Shown here: positions 1-11,500 of the stretch, in pieces
Layout of the letters: every line of letters starts with the position of its first letter
Numbering within the stretch: position 1 is the stretch's first letter
Source: Escallonia rubra
Lineage: Eukaryota; Streptophyta; Magnoliopsida; Escalloniales; Escalloniaceae
Direction: 5' to 3'
Assembly: GCA_033065855.1 (NCBI GenBank)
Contig: JAVXUO010002070.1
Location: forward strand, 62,001 to 126,000
DNA: 64,000 nucleotides
The notes under the pieces: generated by a model
What the model was told of the DNA's origin: nothing
Databases searched by the model: none
The model's input: the letters and a program-made list of their open reading frames with translations, nothing else
Translations under genes and position numbers: made by a program

Positions 1-777
1 TTATTGCCATTTTCCACGAGAGAAAAGAGAGAATTTGGTAGAAAAATATGTGATGCTAATGTAAATATCGCCCAGTGTAATCTATTAAGACAACGATTTC
101 CTAATTTAACCAGTGTTAATACAAGCTAATCTGAATGTTCATTGTTAGACAAAAGAAAAAACCTAAAAGAGTTTCTGCCAGTGGGAAAAGGAGATTAAAT
201 ACGAGGACCATTTGTTTTGGCTCAGCAAGAAGCACACGTGGTCGATTGTCCATGCTGGAATTTTTGAAAGAGTTCTCAGCAACAGCATAGTTGCTTCTTC
301 TTCTTCTTCTTCTTTTTTTAATTTTTTTTATATGGAATTTTTTTTATATGTAACTAAAGTTTCCTTCAAACTGCATTTCCTTTTGCTCACCCTACTCATT
401 TCATCAGGTAACTATGCATTGCGCATCAAAAGATCCAGCCAAGGAAATCAACCTTGGCCAACACCGTCCTTCGAAGCAAGAGGGAACCTGCTCAATAAAG
501 ACAATCAAACAAGAGACCTCTAAACCGGGCCAAGCTCTTATAATGAACGAGTACTTCGGAGGATTGGTTGGTGCGAATTGAATTACCTGGTGGTACTCTT
601 TTTAATTAAGTATGGGATTCATCATTCAAGGGGAAGTAGACTACTCAAGAATTTTCGAAATCAAGTTGTAGTGACCGAAGGAAGGCAGCTACGGTATTGG
701 TGTTGAAAGAACGAGGAGGCAATCCCACAATTCCTCAAATACTTGCTGCACTTCCCAAGAAAGAAAAGAAGTCGTCA
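1..777. other. No recognisable gene; probably ARP4 3' intron or intergenic DNA
   Basis: AT-rich sequence with a (TTC)n run near 295-315. I see no exon of the missing ARP4 C-terminus on the minus strand and no convincing protein on the plus strand; the 103-residue frame at 212-523 has no domain I recognise. If the rest of ARP4 lies left of the window, this stretch is part of its intron 16. Confidence 0.4.
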
Positions 778-1595
778 GGGGTCTGTTTGAAATAACTTCC
801 AGTTTTGGTTTTTTGTTTCCAAAAAAACAAAAACCAAAACCAATTTAGTTTTCTTTTTTACAACAACAAATATGTGTTTGATTACCCAGTTTTTATTTTG
901 AGTTATTTCTTTTGGGTGTTTGAGTACGCAGTTTTTATTTTGAGTTTTTTCTTTGATGATGGTAGCGGTGGCAGTGGTGGGGGTGGCCGACGGTGGTGCC
1001 GCCGGGTGGACGACGGCGGCGATGGCGGTTGGGGAGGGGGGGGGGGGGGGGGTAGTCTCAAAATGGAAACCCAAAACTCCAAAATGGGAGTTTTCAAAAC
1101 AGTCCTGTTTTAAAAACTGGTTTCCAAAACTGAAGGGGAAAAAAAACGAAAACTGTGTGCTAAACGCGTTTTTTTTTTCTCGTGTACAAAACTGGGGAAA
1201 AAACTGGAAACTTAGAGGCCGTTTGACACGGTTTTTTTTTTGCTCTTTTTTTTTCAATTTTAAAAATTGGAAAAAATAGGAGTGTTTGGTAACACTTTTT
1301 TTTCAATTTAAAAAGTGACTTTTTAAATTGTAGAGTAAAAAAAAGAGGCAAAAGCTCTTTTTGTTCACTTAAATTTTTTTTTTTTGAGACCTCCACCACA
1401 ACTCACCCACCCCGGCAGCCACCGACAGCCACCACCGGGCGGCGGTGGGCGGTGGCCACCACCACTGGCCGGAGGCCACCTTCGGCCACCACCGCCGGCA
1501 GCCACCACCGTCGACCACCGCTACACCCCACCACCGCAAACCACCACAAAAAAAAAGTCAAAATAAAAAGGGTTACCAAACACCAAAAAAAAAAA

Positions 1596-2687
1596 GGTTA
1601 ATTACACTTATGTCCCTGAGGTTTAGGTGTAATTACACGCGTGGCATAAGTTTGAAAAATAGGCACTTATATCCTCTGACCTGACGGAATACCCAAATAC
1701 ATAATGGAATTGTCGAAATGACCATATTGCTCATGATCTCTATTCAAATTTTCAAAAGCCAACCATCTCTTCAAATTAGGGTTTTAAATTTTCCAAATTA
1801 GGGTTTCAAAACCCTAATTTGACAAATTAGAGGTTTCGAAGCCCTAATTTGGAAAATTAGAGTTTCAAAATTAGGTTTTACAAACCCTAATTTGACAAAT
1901 TAGGGATTTCAAAGCCATAATCTTTCAAATTAGGGTACATTTGTTCAATTTAGGGTTTTAGGGAAACACTGATTGAATCTCCCCCTTCCCTTCCCCCAAC
2001 CCCGCTGCCCACCCCCTTCCCTTCCCCCCAACCCCGCTGCCTATCTCTCCCTTCCCCCAGCTCGCCCCCTCTCCCTCCCCGCCGGCGCCATTACAGCCAC
2101 GGCCGCACATCTGCCGCTACACACGCCGCCGCCGCCCCTCCTTAACCTGCTACCCGCCCCTCTTCTTGTCCGCCGATGACAACAGGCCCACCGCCGCACA
2201 ACGAGCCCATCATGTTCTGGTAGAGGGAAGAGGCTGTCGGCGGCGAGGTGGGGTGAGGGAGGGGACTGCCGGCTGGGTGGGGTGAAGGAGGGGCTGCCGC
2301 CGGGGTGGGCTGAAGGAAGGGGCTATCGGCGGCTAGGTGGGGTGAGGGAGGGGGCTGCCGGCGACGAGGTAGGGTGAGGGAGGGGGCTGCCGGCGGCATG
2401 GGGCGAGGGAGGGGCACTGGAAATTTAGATTTGGAAGAGAGTTTCTAAAAATATTTGGAGAGAGAAACTCATTTCTTTAAAAATTAGGTTTTTAACAAGG
2501 GTAGTATTGTCATTTAAAAAATACATATTGATGACATCACCGAAAAAGTACACTTTTTGGACGGATACTTGACGGATGGACATAAGTGTTACCTTTTTAA
2601 CGTTTGTGGACACGATTTGTTACCTTTTGAAACTGTGTCCTTGACTGTAATTACACCTAAACCTCAGGGACATAAGTGTAATTAACC
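1596..2687. mobile_element. Non-autonomous TIR element nested in copy A (Mutator-like?)
   Basis: About 42 bp at the left (1596-1637, beginning GGTTAATTACACTTATG) is repeated inverted at the right (2645-2687) with almost no mismatch. Both sides sit in A-runs of 9-11 bases, which would fit a 9-bp duplication of poly(A), but the homopolymer makes this undecidable. The inside has an array of telomere-like motifs and then GC-rich DNA with no supported reading frame. The near-perfect TIRs suggest a fairly recent insertion. Confidence 0.65.
1770..1960. repeat. Interstitial telomere-like AAATTAGGGTTT array
   Basis: Variants of AAATTAGGGTTT and CCCTAATTTG alternate in both orientations about ten times. 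The plant telomere unit is TTTAGGG; these are longer degenerate units lying inside a transposon, so they are not a chromosome end. Confidence 0.6.
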
Positions 2688-2806
2688 CAAAAAAAAACTA
2701 AAAAATAAAAGGGTTATCAAACACCCACTTGTTTTTGTAAAAAAAAAAAATTTAAGCTGCTCTTTAAAAACTGAAAACAAAAAAAAAGTTTTGTCAAACA
2801 GACCCT

Positions 2807-3488
2807 TCATAGATTTCAAATGCTACCCAAGAGTGCCTACAATGCTAGCCCTTTTGGCGAGGGCTGTTACTGTGGGTTATAATAGATGATGCAAGTGGCT
2901 GCGAAAAACAAAGGCAAATGTGGGAATGTTCCACATCAAAGAGCATGGATGGGACAAACAAGGTGCAGACAAGTATCATTGTGTTTCTGGGTTTGCGGTC
3001 TCTAAGACTATAGTGGGGAAAGGGAGACATCCACGGGCCCTAGCAAAGAGCTCAAGATACCCAAGAACACCCCATGCACTCGGCTATCTCTTTCGCCACA
3101 TTGAAGCAAATTTAGTAACCCGTCTACTCTATAATAAAAAACATTTAGATTTGATCCGGGGTGCCAATACCATATCTCTACTTTAAAATGTTACCTACTC
3201 TAACCCAGTCCAAGGAAGTCTATACATCAAGAGTTTTGGACCTATAAGTGAGGGATTAGTATGTAGAATCGAAGAGGATTTATCACTTAACGCCTGTAAG
3301 GCTAATCTTGCAGTGCTAACAGCAATGTCCATTAGTCGAAAGAAGTGATCCACACCCACACTCACATGACTTGCACGACTGAACATCAAGTTTCAAGATA
3401 TTTGACAGAATCAATCCTTTCACTCCATATTCCAACGTAATGAAGGCAATAGGCAAGCTGACTGATAACCCACCACGTCCAAGATGTC
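2807..3488. other. No recognisable gene
   Basis: Mixed-composition DNA between two transposons, within what would be ARP4 intron 16. I see no exon with a recognisable protein and no clear repeat. Confidence 0.4.
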
Positions 3489-3498
3489 GGTGTGCACC

Positions 3499-4405
3499 TA
3501 GGTAGCACGGACACGGTGTCGGTGTCCGACACTGACACCAGACACCGCAGTTTTCAAAAAATCAGATTTTGGACACCGCAGGACACCGCAATTTTTTTAT
3601 ATATTTTTTATTTTATATATATATATATAATATATATATATATAATATCAAATATATTTCACAATCTAAAATAACAAATAATAATGAAAAACTAGCAAAA
3701 CAAAACAAGGAATTCAGTTAGAAGTCATAATTTATTTGGTCAATATTTATTTAGTCTAATGTATTGGAAATGCAACGACAAAGGGAGAAAAGAAAAAAGA
3801 AAAAAAAAAGAAACGAGAGGAAAGAAAAAAGAACAGGAAAGAAACGAGAAGGCAAAGAAAAAAAGAACAGGACAGAAACGAGAGGGAGTGAGGGAAAGGA
3901 GACGACTCAGACGAGATGAGACCTGTGGGCCAGCGACTGTGACGGAGGACTTCGGGCGACGACGGCGAGACCTCTGGCGACGGAGACGGCGATGGCGGCA
4001 GCAACTGGCTTCTCTTCTTTCGGCGACTGTAGTCGTCAGATCTGTTGGCTTTGGCTTCGGATCTTCGTCGACTGAGCTCCGGCAACACTGGCGACAGCTC
4101 CGGCAACACCAGCGACAGCCTTGATGTGGTCGGCAGACAGCAGCCGTGAGGTGAGAGAGAAGAAGACGGTAATAGTTCAAAACATCTGAAATTGGCCCCA
4201 AAACGGTCCAACACTGCTCCACGCCGTGTCCGACACTCGTCGATGAAGTGTCCGACACGGTGTCGGAAATTAAAATAAAAATAAAAAAAATTCCGACACC
4301 GATGAGCCGTGTCCGACACGTGTCGGGCGGTGTCCGGAGGGTGTCGGGGTGTCCGTCCGTTTAGGACACCATACCTCCACCTAGGAGAGGTGTCCGTGCT
4401 ACCTA
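3499..4405. mobile_element. 0.9-kb TIR element, TAGGTAGCACGG family, copy 1 (Mutator-like?)
   Basis: It starts TAGGTAGCACGG and ends with the inverse CCGTGCTACCTA. It is flanked by the direct repeat GGTGTGCACC (3489-3498 and 4406-4415); a 9-10-bp duplication suggests a Mutator-like origin. Subterminal DNA is packed with GTGTCGG and CGACACC motifs, and the middle holds a short (TA)n and a purine-rich then GC-rich tract. The longer frames inside (for example minus strand 3756-4319) are low-complexity and not convincing genes. The exact target duplication suggests a recent insertion. It lies in the ARP4 3' intron. Confidence 0.75.
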
Positions 4406-4702
4406 GGTGTGCACCATAGTTTTAAGAAGAAAAACAAATATTAACAAAGATGGTCAAGATTGTAGAAACATATCATGCTCTCCGTGGTAAAGTAACATCA
4501 CAATAATATTCAAAAAAAATATAAAAATCTAGACACCAAGTGAGCAAACTCCATGTAAAACTTTGCACTGCATAGTTAGGAAAAGTGAAGAACTCCCGAG
4601 ACTAGCATAAGCAATGGGCTTGTGCAAATGTGTAATTAGCATGGATTATACGCTTTGGTGCATATAGAAACATAATCTTAAATCAAGGAGCAAGACTCTT
4701 AC

Positions 4703-5469
4703 GAGTATACTACTGAACAACTCCCTCCGAATGTCCACATCACACTTGTTTATGCTCTCTATGACCTACAAAATTAGGGAAATACAATGAATGCCACATT
4801 TTAAGAAGAAAGTGCGCAACACTATATAATCTGATAAATTAAAAATCAAGTACAGCAGAATTCACCATCTGTGGAAGGCCGCGAGCAGAAGAAGCAGTCT
4901 CTGCATAGCTTTCCATACCAGGAATTGTCTGATATTTAGATACAAGAAACATAATTACTACATCAAGACATAATAAGCTTAGTCAAATAACCAGTACCCA
5001 TTAACATGAATTGAGTATAGTACATGTCAGTTCAACAACTGGATTGGACTATCCAGTTCAGTAATGGCCAGGAATCCCAAAACGTGCCATGGAATAACAT
5101 TAAAGTAAAGACTAGCATGGAAGCGATTAAACAGTGGCAGGAAGGGTGAGACTATTGTGATCATATATTGATGGCACTGCAAAACTGTGATCAAGTCACT
5201 GGTCATTGCAGTCTAAAGATCGGAGGCAGCAAACACCATATTATCGTAGCTCAATGCCAACATGCACTAATCAAGTTGGCATAGCATACATATAGACTTA
5301 CAATAGAAGGTTTGGAAAATTTCCACCCAAAAAAGGCAAAACTATAGACTTAGATTCTAGGTAGCACGGACACGGACACGGACACGGTGTCGGACACCGA
5401 CACCGACGGGGACACCGGACACCGCAATTTCCAAAAAATCATATTTTGGACATCGCAGGACACCGCTAT

Positions 5470-5552
<83 letters not shown>

Positions 5553-8500
5553 CAAATACATTCCACAACCTAAAATAACAAACAATAATGAAAACTACCA
5601 AAACAAGGAATTTAAATAAATACAAGTCATACTTAAACATTTATTTGGTACTGGACAAAAAAACTAAGTTAAAAAAAAAAAAAAGGGAGGGACCTTCAAT
5701 AGAGGGCCTTACAGAGGGAAGAAACAAAAAAAAAGGGAAAGACACGAGAGAGGGAAGGAAGTCAAGGAACTTTCAGTAACTGAAGAAAAAAGAAAGGAGA
5801 CGACTGACGAGATGGGGATACAAAGAGAAGGAGACCTGGGGTCAGCGACGGCGGCAGAGGACCTCCGGCGACGATGGCGAGAGCTCTGGCGACGGTGGAC
5901 AAATCTGTCGGCTTCGGTATTCGGCAACACCGGCGACTTTCAGAACTGTCGGCTCTGGCAATGGCGACTTTCAGATCTGTCAACTCCGGCAACATCGGCG
6001 AAAGCTCCGGCAACACCGGCAACGAGAGAGAAGAAGACGGCTGACAGATTAGAGCACCCGTGAGGTGAGAGAGAAGAAGACGACCCCCGAAATTAGTTCA
6101 ATTAATCTCAAATTGGTGAAGGACGGTCCAACACTGCTCTCCGACACTCGTCGACGAAGTGTCCGACACGGTATCAGAAATAAAATAAAAAATCGGACAC
6201 TGATTAGCCGTGTCCGACACGTGTCGGCCGGTGTCCGGAGGGTGTCGGGTGTCCGTCCGTTTAGGACACCATACCTCCACTTAGGAGAGGTGTCGGTGCT
6301 TCCTAGAAGCTATAGACTCTGTGACTGTTATATCTAGTTTGCTAGTGACCTTATACCACAGTACATAATGCGCGCACGCGGCCACACGGGGGGGGGGGGG
6401 GCATGGCACCCTGCTCAAGTCTTGCGAACGAATGTCAAAATATTCAAACAAAAAGGGTGTTAGAAAAGGAGCACTAAGTTACTTATAACGTAGAAGAAGG
6501 AATCAACTGGAATTGACACTAATTAAGAACACCCGCTTCTGAGGCTAAAAGGTGTACAAGAATAGAAGTGCGAGAAAACATAAAATAGTAAGTCCTTTCT
6601 TTATGAAGTAAGTAAATTTTTAATCACACAAAAAGGCCCCAAAAAGGGCACAAACCCATGCACACAATAAGTATACCAACTCAACCCACCGCAGCCTACC
6701 GAAAACTGTCTGTAAACAAGCCTTATAACCTCCTCAGCCTAACGATAAGCTTAGAAAACTCTACGCCCTGAAAAGCTCGATTGTTCCTTTCAAACCAAAT
6801 ACACCAGAACAATCAAAATCCTTGTAGGTCCTACACGTCTCTTTGAATACGCTAACATTTTAACATTCCAACATCTCTAACAAAAGAAGTAACTTAGTTT
6901 TGAAAGAAAACGACCCCCAGTCATAAAAATACTCTTTGAACTTTTGCAAAAAACGTACACGTCATTAAATGTAAGTTGCAAGAGTTAAAAGTCATGATAG
7001 AATTTGAAACAAACATGAATGCCTCTTTCTCTTCCCCTCTTAGCCATCTTTCTAAGCCCAAGCCATGAAGCTCTACCTATCGGCGCCGACAAAAATTTAA
7101 GGACAGACTTTAGTCGAATTCCAAATGGTAATGACAAATTGAACCTGCCACTGCAGTCCATCCCGCCATGACCACAATGCCATCCTATCACCACCATCTT
7201 ATCTAGATCTACCAAGTCGAAGTCAGCCCCCTACTACCAGAGAGTCATCAATGATACAATTCCATGCAAGCCACCCATTTGACACCTACTTCTATGTAGA
7301 AGAATGAACATCGAAGCTTAGGATTCACCCCAAAAAATTGTCATCAATCTAAGATCCATAAGCTATGGAAGGAGATTCCAGTGATGAATAAGCAAGTATA
7401 TTCATGTGATGGTTTGTGCCTGTGAGATGGTTGAAGTAAGAAAAAAAACATAATCATTATTTTGTAGGTGATGGGTTGCTGGTGGTCAATCAAAACTCGT
7501 GGGTGGGTATAATTTGTGAGGGTTTGGCGTTTTACTGAGGATTTGAGCTCACGAAGAGGATACGATAAAGAATGAGAAAGACATGAGGTGAGGACAGAAT
7601 TGTCATTTTGCTACTTCAAGATAACTAATCATTATGTCAACGATGATTTTCTTGTCTGGCGAATGCCCAAGTATTTTGGACACACACAGTTAAGCTAGGA
7701 AAAAATCGTCGAGAATGGGACATTCTTTTCAACAGATTGGTCCAAGGGTCTTTACAAACCACAAAGAGCAGTTCCGCTGTTTGCCCTTACAGAAGAATTC
7801 TCTTTATTTTTTAAGTCTTAAGAGTATTAACAAAGACAACATAGAAGTGGAAACTAAAAGAAGATAACGTCTGAAATCAAAAACTAAATGCAAGCAGTTT
7901 CAGAAATGCCACGCACCTGAACCAAGGATGGATTGAAAAGAACATCAGGGGTCTTGAATCTGTCAGCTCCAATTTCTATCGTCCTGAATGATGGAGAACC
8001 GTCAAAGCAAGTAAGGAAATGAAAATTCTAGAAATGGAATCGATCTATTAAAGGATATAAACTAGCTTCACGTCAAATTGTGAAGTACATTAGGATAATC
8101 TTATTGAGTAAAATAAGCATCAACAGAACTCAGTTGGCTTCAAACCAAGGCCATGCTTGATGTGAGAGGCAACTCTTAATGCAGAACAGAACAGTTATAG
8201 CTAGGCAATTAAAAGTGCAGGGCAAGCATCATAAACTGTAACCTCATCCTAACATATGATGCGAGCTAATAGATGGTTGAAAGTGCACGAGACTTACTGT
8301 CCATCAGGAAGCTCATATGGTGTCATTGGGATGTTTGAATATGAACTTTCTGGAGAACAAAAGAGGAAGGAATATTAGGACTAATACATGTAAGTATTAT
8401 ATTTGAAGCTTCAAAATAATTAAGATACAGCACAACGTGCAACAAACAGCACAAGTGAGTAAACATAAATAGCATATAAATGTTAAGTACGGCAAAAAGT

Positions 8501-11500
8501 ACAGTCATTTTTCAAGGTCTTTACTTTTGAAATTCTATATTGACTTCTTAAGTCAGCAGATTACCACAATTCAGCCAATTAAATTTTCCCACACAGTTTC
8601 ATCCTACAACTACTTTTCTGAACACTCAAAAAACCATGACTGCATGTGCAATGACAACAATCCAAGAAAAGTACATGGGTCCTAAGTGACCAGCACTCTC
8701 TAGCCCAGTACACGAAAGAAGTTTCTAATCGAGGGCATTCAACAAATTGCAATTCCAGATTTTCAACAACAAAAAGTAGACAACGAAACATGTGAGCCAT
8801 TAAAAGATATAATCCATGGCTAAGGGTCAACCCCACGAAGTTTGTATGAGAAAATATGTAGAGAAACATAAATGAATACAAACATGTGATATTACAATTA
8901 TTATTATTTTATTTTTAGCGTATGTATGCATGCCTTTAATTCTGCAATAAAGACAGTAGGTATGGAAAGGCTTTTAAGCATGAAACATGCTAATGAACAA
9001 ACAATCAGGTGTGGAAAGACCTCTGCCTTGAAGATAGTCGGGGCAGTAGACGGTTCTCTTTTCATCAAGGATATTTTGGCAAATCAGAATTGTTTCTTTT
9101 AGGAGTTGGGGTTCCTTTTGTTTTTTAGGAGTTGGGGTTCCTTTTGTCGCGGAGGTATAAACAAGTTAGGTTGTCTTAGACCTCTTTTGGCCACATTTAC
9201 CTGAATTATGGTTGTTGTGTGCTTAGTAGCAGGAAACTCCTCATATGGTGACACTTCACACTCACAAACTTGCTTTTGCAATCCCAAGTTAGGAGCTCCA
9301 TGAGACCCCATCCAAGCTAACATGGGAGCTCGATCCCGTCAGCTGGACAGAGATGCATGGAACAAGTGGGAGAGTACCTGAAAATAAAGCTCATTTCCAC
9401 TCGATTCCTTGTTTCCCTCCTCCTTCGAGTCCTTAAAGCCTCCTTATCCGTTGCTGACTACCCTCATCGAGATAATAGAGTTTTCCCTCCCTCCCTTCCT
9501 CTTTCTTTTGCCCACGTTTCCCTGAATTATGGTTGTGGTGTGCTTAGTAGCAGGAAACTCCTGATATGGTGACGTTTCTCTCTCGCAAACTTGCTTTTGC
9601 AATCCCAATTTAGGAGCTCCATGGGACCCCATCCAAGCTAACATGGGAGCTCGAACCCGTCAGCTGGACAGAGATGCATGGAACAAGTGAGAAAGTACCT
9701 GAAAATCAAGAACTTTCCGATCGATTCCTTGTTTCCCTCCTCCTTCGAGTCCTTAAAGCCTCCTTATCCGTTGCTGACTACCCTCATCGAGAGAACAGAG
9801 TTTGCCATCTCTCTCCCTCTCCCTCTCCCTCTCCCTCTCCCTCTCCCTCTCCCTCTCCCTCTCTCTAATGTGCCGCCTTGAAATGTCTCGAGAAGTGAAC
9901 AGCAGCAGCAAAACTACTTTCACCTTTGCTATTTTCAGAGACAAGTAGCCGGTAATCACTTGACATGACGAGTACAAAGTAACAATCACCGTCCCTTATG
10001 GTATTTCAAAGGAAAAAAGTGTGTACACCATAATTAAGTGCAAGATATATCAAGCCGCTATTCTTCCAGGTGCATACGCTCCCTGCCCCAGTTCCTGCCC
10101 CCACCCCCGCTTCGTTTCTTTTAGGAGTTGGGGTTTATTTTGCAACGGAGGCATAAACAAGTTAAGCTGTCTTAGACCTCTTTTGGCCATGTTTCACCTG
10201 AATTATGGTTGTTGTGTGCTTTATTTCGCACTAAAGAACAGCTTATTTATTGAAAATTGAAAAACAAGCAGATTCTTTCCTACTGGCATTTAAATGCATG
10301 ATAGAAGAAGCAACAGTTTTCCAAGATCACAACGTAAAAAAGAGCACAAACCATCATATGGAGTATCTGGGGCTCGACAAACGCATTCCTTGATATCACT
10401 AGCAATCACCCTCTATGTCAGAAAGCCCAGTTAGAAGCACAACAAGAAAAATTACAACTACTAAACGAGAAAAGCTCTGATTAATCAAACCTGGGAGTAC
10501 AGTTTATAACTTTCAGTTGTATCTGGAAAATCAAGATCCACCGTCTGGAATATTCAGAAAATGTAATTCAAAAGAGTCATGATAAAGACAGCCAACATGT
10601 GAACTGATTGGCTGGTTGCATCGATGGAAGAAAGCATTGCATGTGAACCATTGATTTCACAAATTTGAAACTTGCTTGTGATTGAGGGCTTTGCTGTGAA
10701 TCCAAATTAATAAAAGGTTTCAACAGACATATGTTCAATAAAAGGGTTGGACGGGAAGAGAGACAAAAGTGCTGCCTATAAGACAAATAAAAAAATTGAA
10801 CCCTTACATTAAAATGATACCTACCTAAAAATCATAGACGTTGCACCAGAGAAGGGAAAAGGGAGAAAGCACGAGGATAAGAATTGCATATATCAATACT
10901 ATGAAGTATGGAGTCGATGACCAAGACGGTTAGAACGAATGTTGGAATTTAATTGAAACACCGTGACTTAATAAAATAAATGGTTCCTAGACAAAGTGCA
11001 TCCCCCAAAGAAAGAACAAGAGACAAAGCATCGGGGCCTGAATAATATGCAGATAAAACAATGGTGCAAAGAAGCGCTTAAGCAACTATGATTTGCTTCC
11101 AACGACATTCTTTCCGGCAGGTAAAAGGAAGTATTCCCATCATAGTGAACCTCTCCTTGTGCATGCAAATCCCAGTTCTTAGCTTATAAAACAATCATAA
11201 TTTTTATGCATGCCAAAGTTATGAGAAAGCAGACAAATTGAAGGTTATCTGGATATATGGGAGGGTTGTCAGATTCACTAACCTGAAACTCTCCTGGTCG
11301 AATTTCCTTTCGTTTGAAAGAATATCGAGGTTTTATCTGCATATTCAAATCAATATATATGTATAAGGACTATCAGATACTTATTCAGGTTAATTACAAA
11401 TATAGTGCAACTTTCTTCAAGTGGTAAAGAGCTACTCACAGTACGGCCTTTACTTTCCAAGCTTTTGATCAGGCAATCCGTAAGAAATTCACCCCCAATG

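Larger units (their letters stand above)
778..2806. mobile_element. PIF/Harbinger (Tourist-like) non-autonomous element, copy A
   Basis: The ends are inverted: GGGGTCTGTTTGA at the left and the complement of AGGGTCTGTTTGAC at the right, with a possible 3-bp duplication TCA (775-777 and 2807-2809). Three-base duplications and GG..TGTTTG ends are typical of Tourist-like PIF/Harbinger elements. Subterminal DNA is runs of T and A around a GC-rich core of GGTGGC or CCACCG triplets, as in the related elements at 30.1 and 31.1 kb. No transposase is encoded. A second element (1596-2687) is nested in it, so the element proper is about 0.94 kb. Superfamily is inferred from ends and duplication only. 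Confidence 0.6.

Noticed and set aside
1770-1960. True telomere or subtelomere
   Set aside because: The words are degenerate, in both orientations, and enclosed within a transposon with TIRs.
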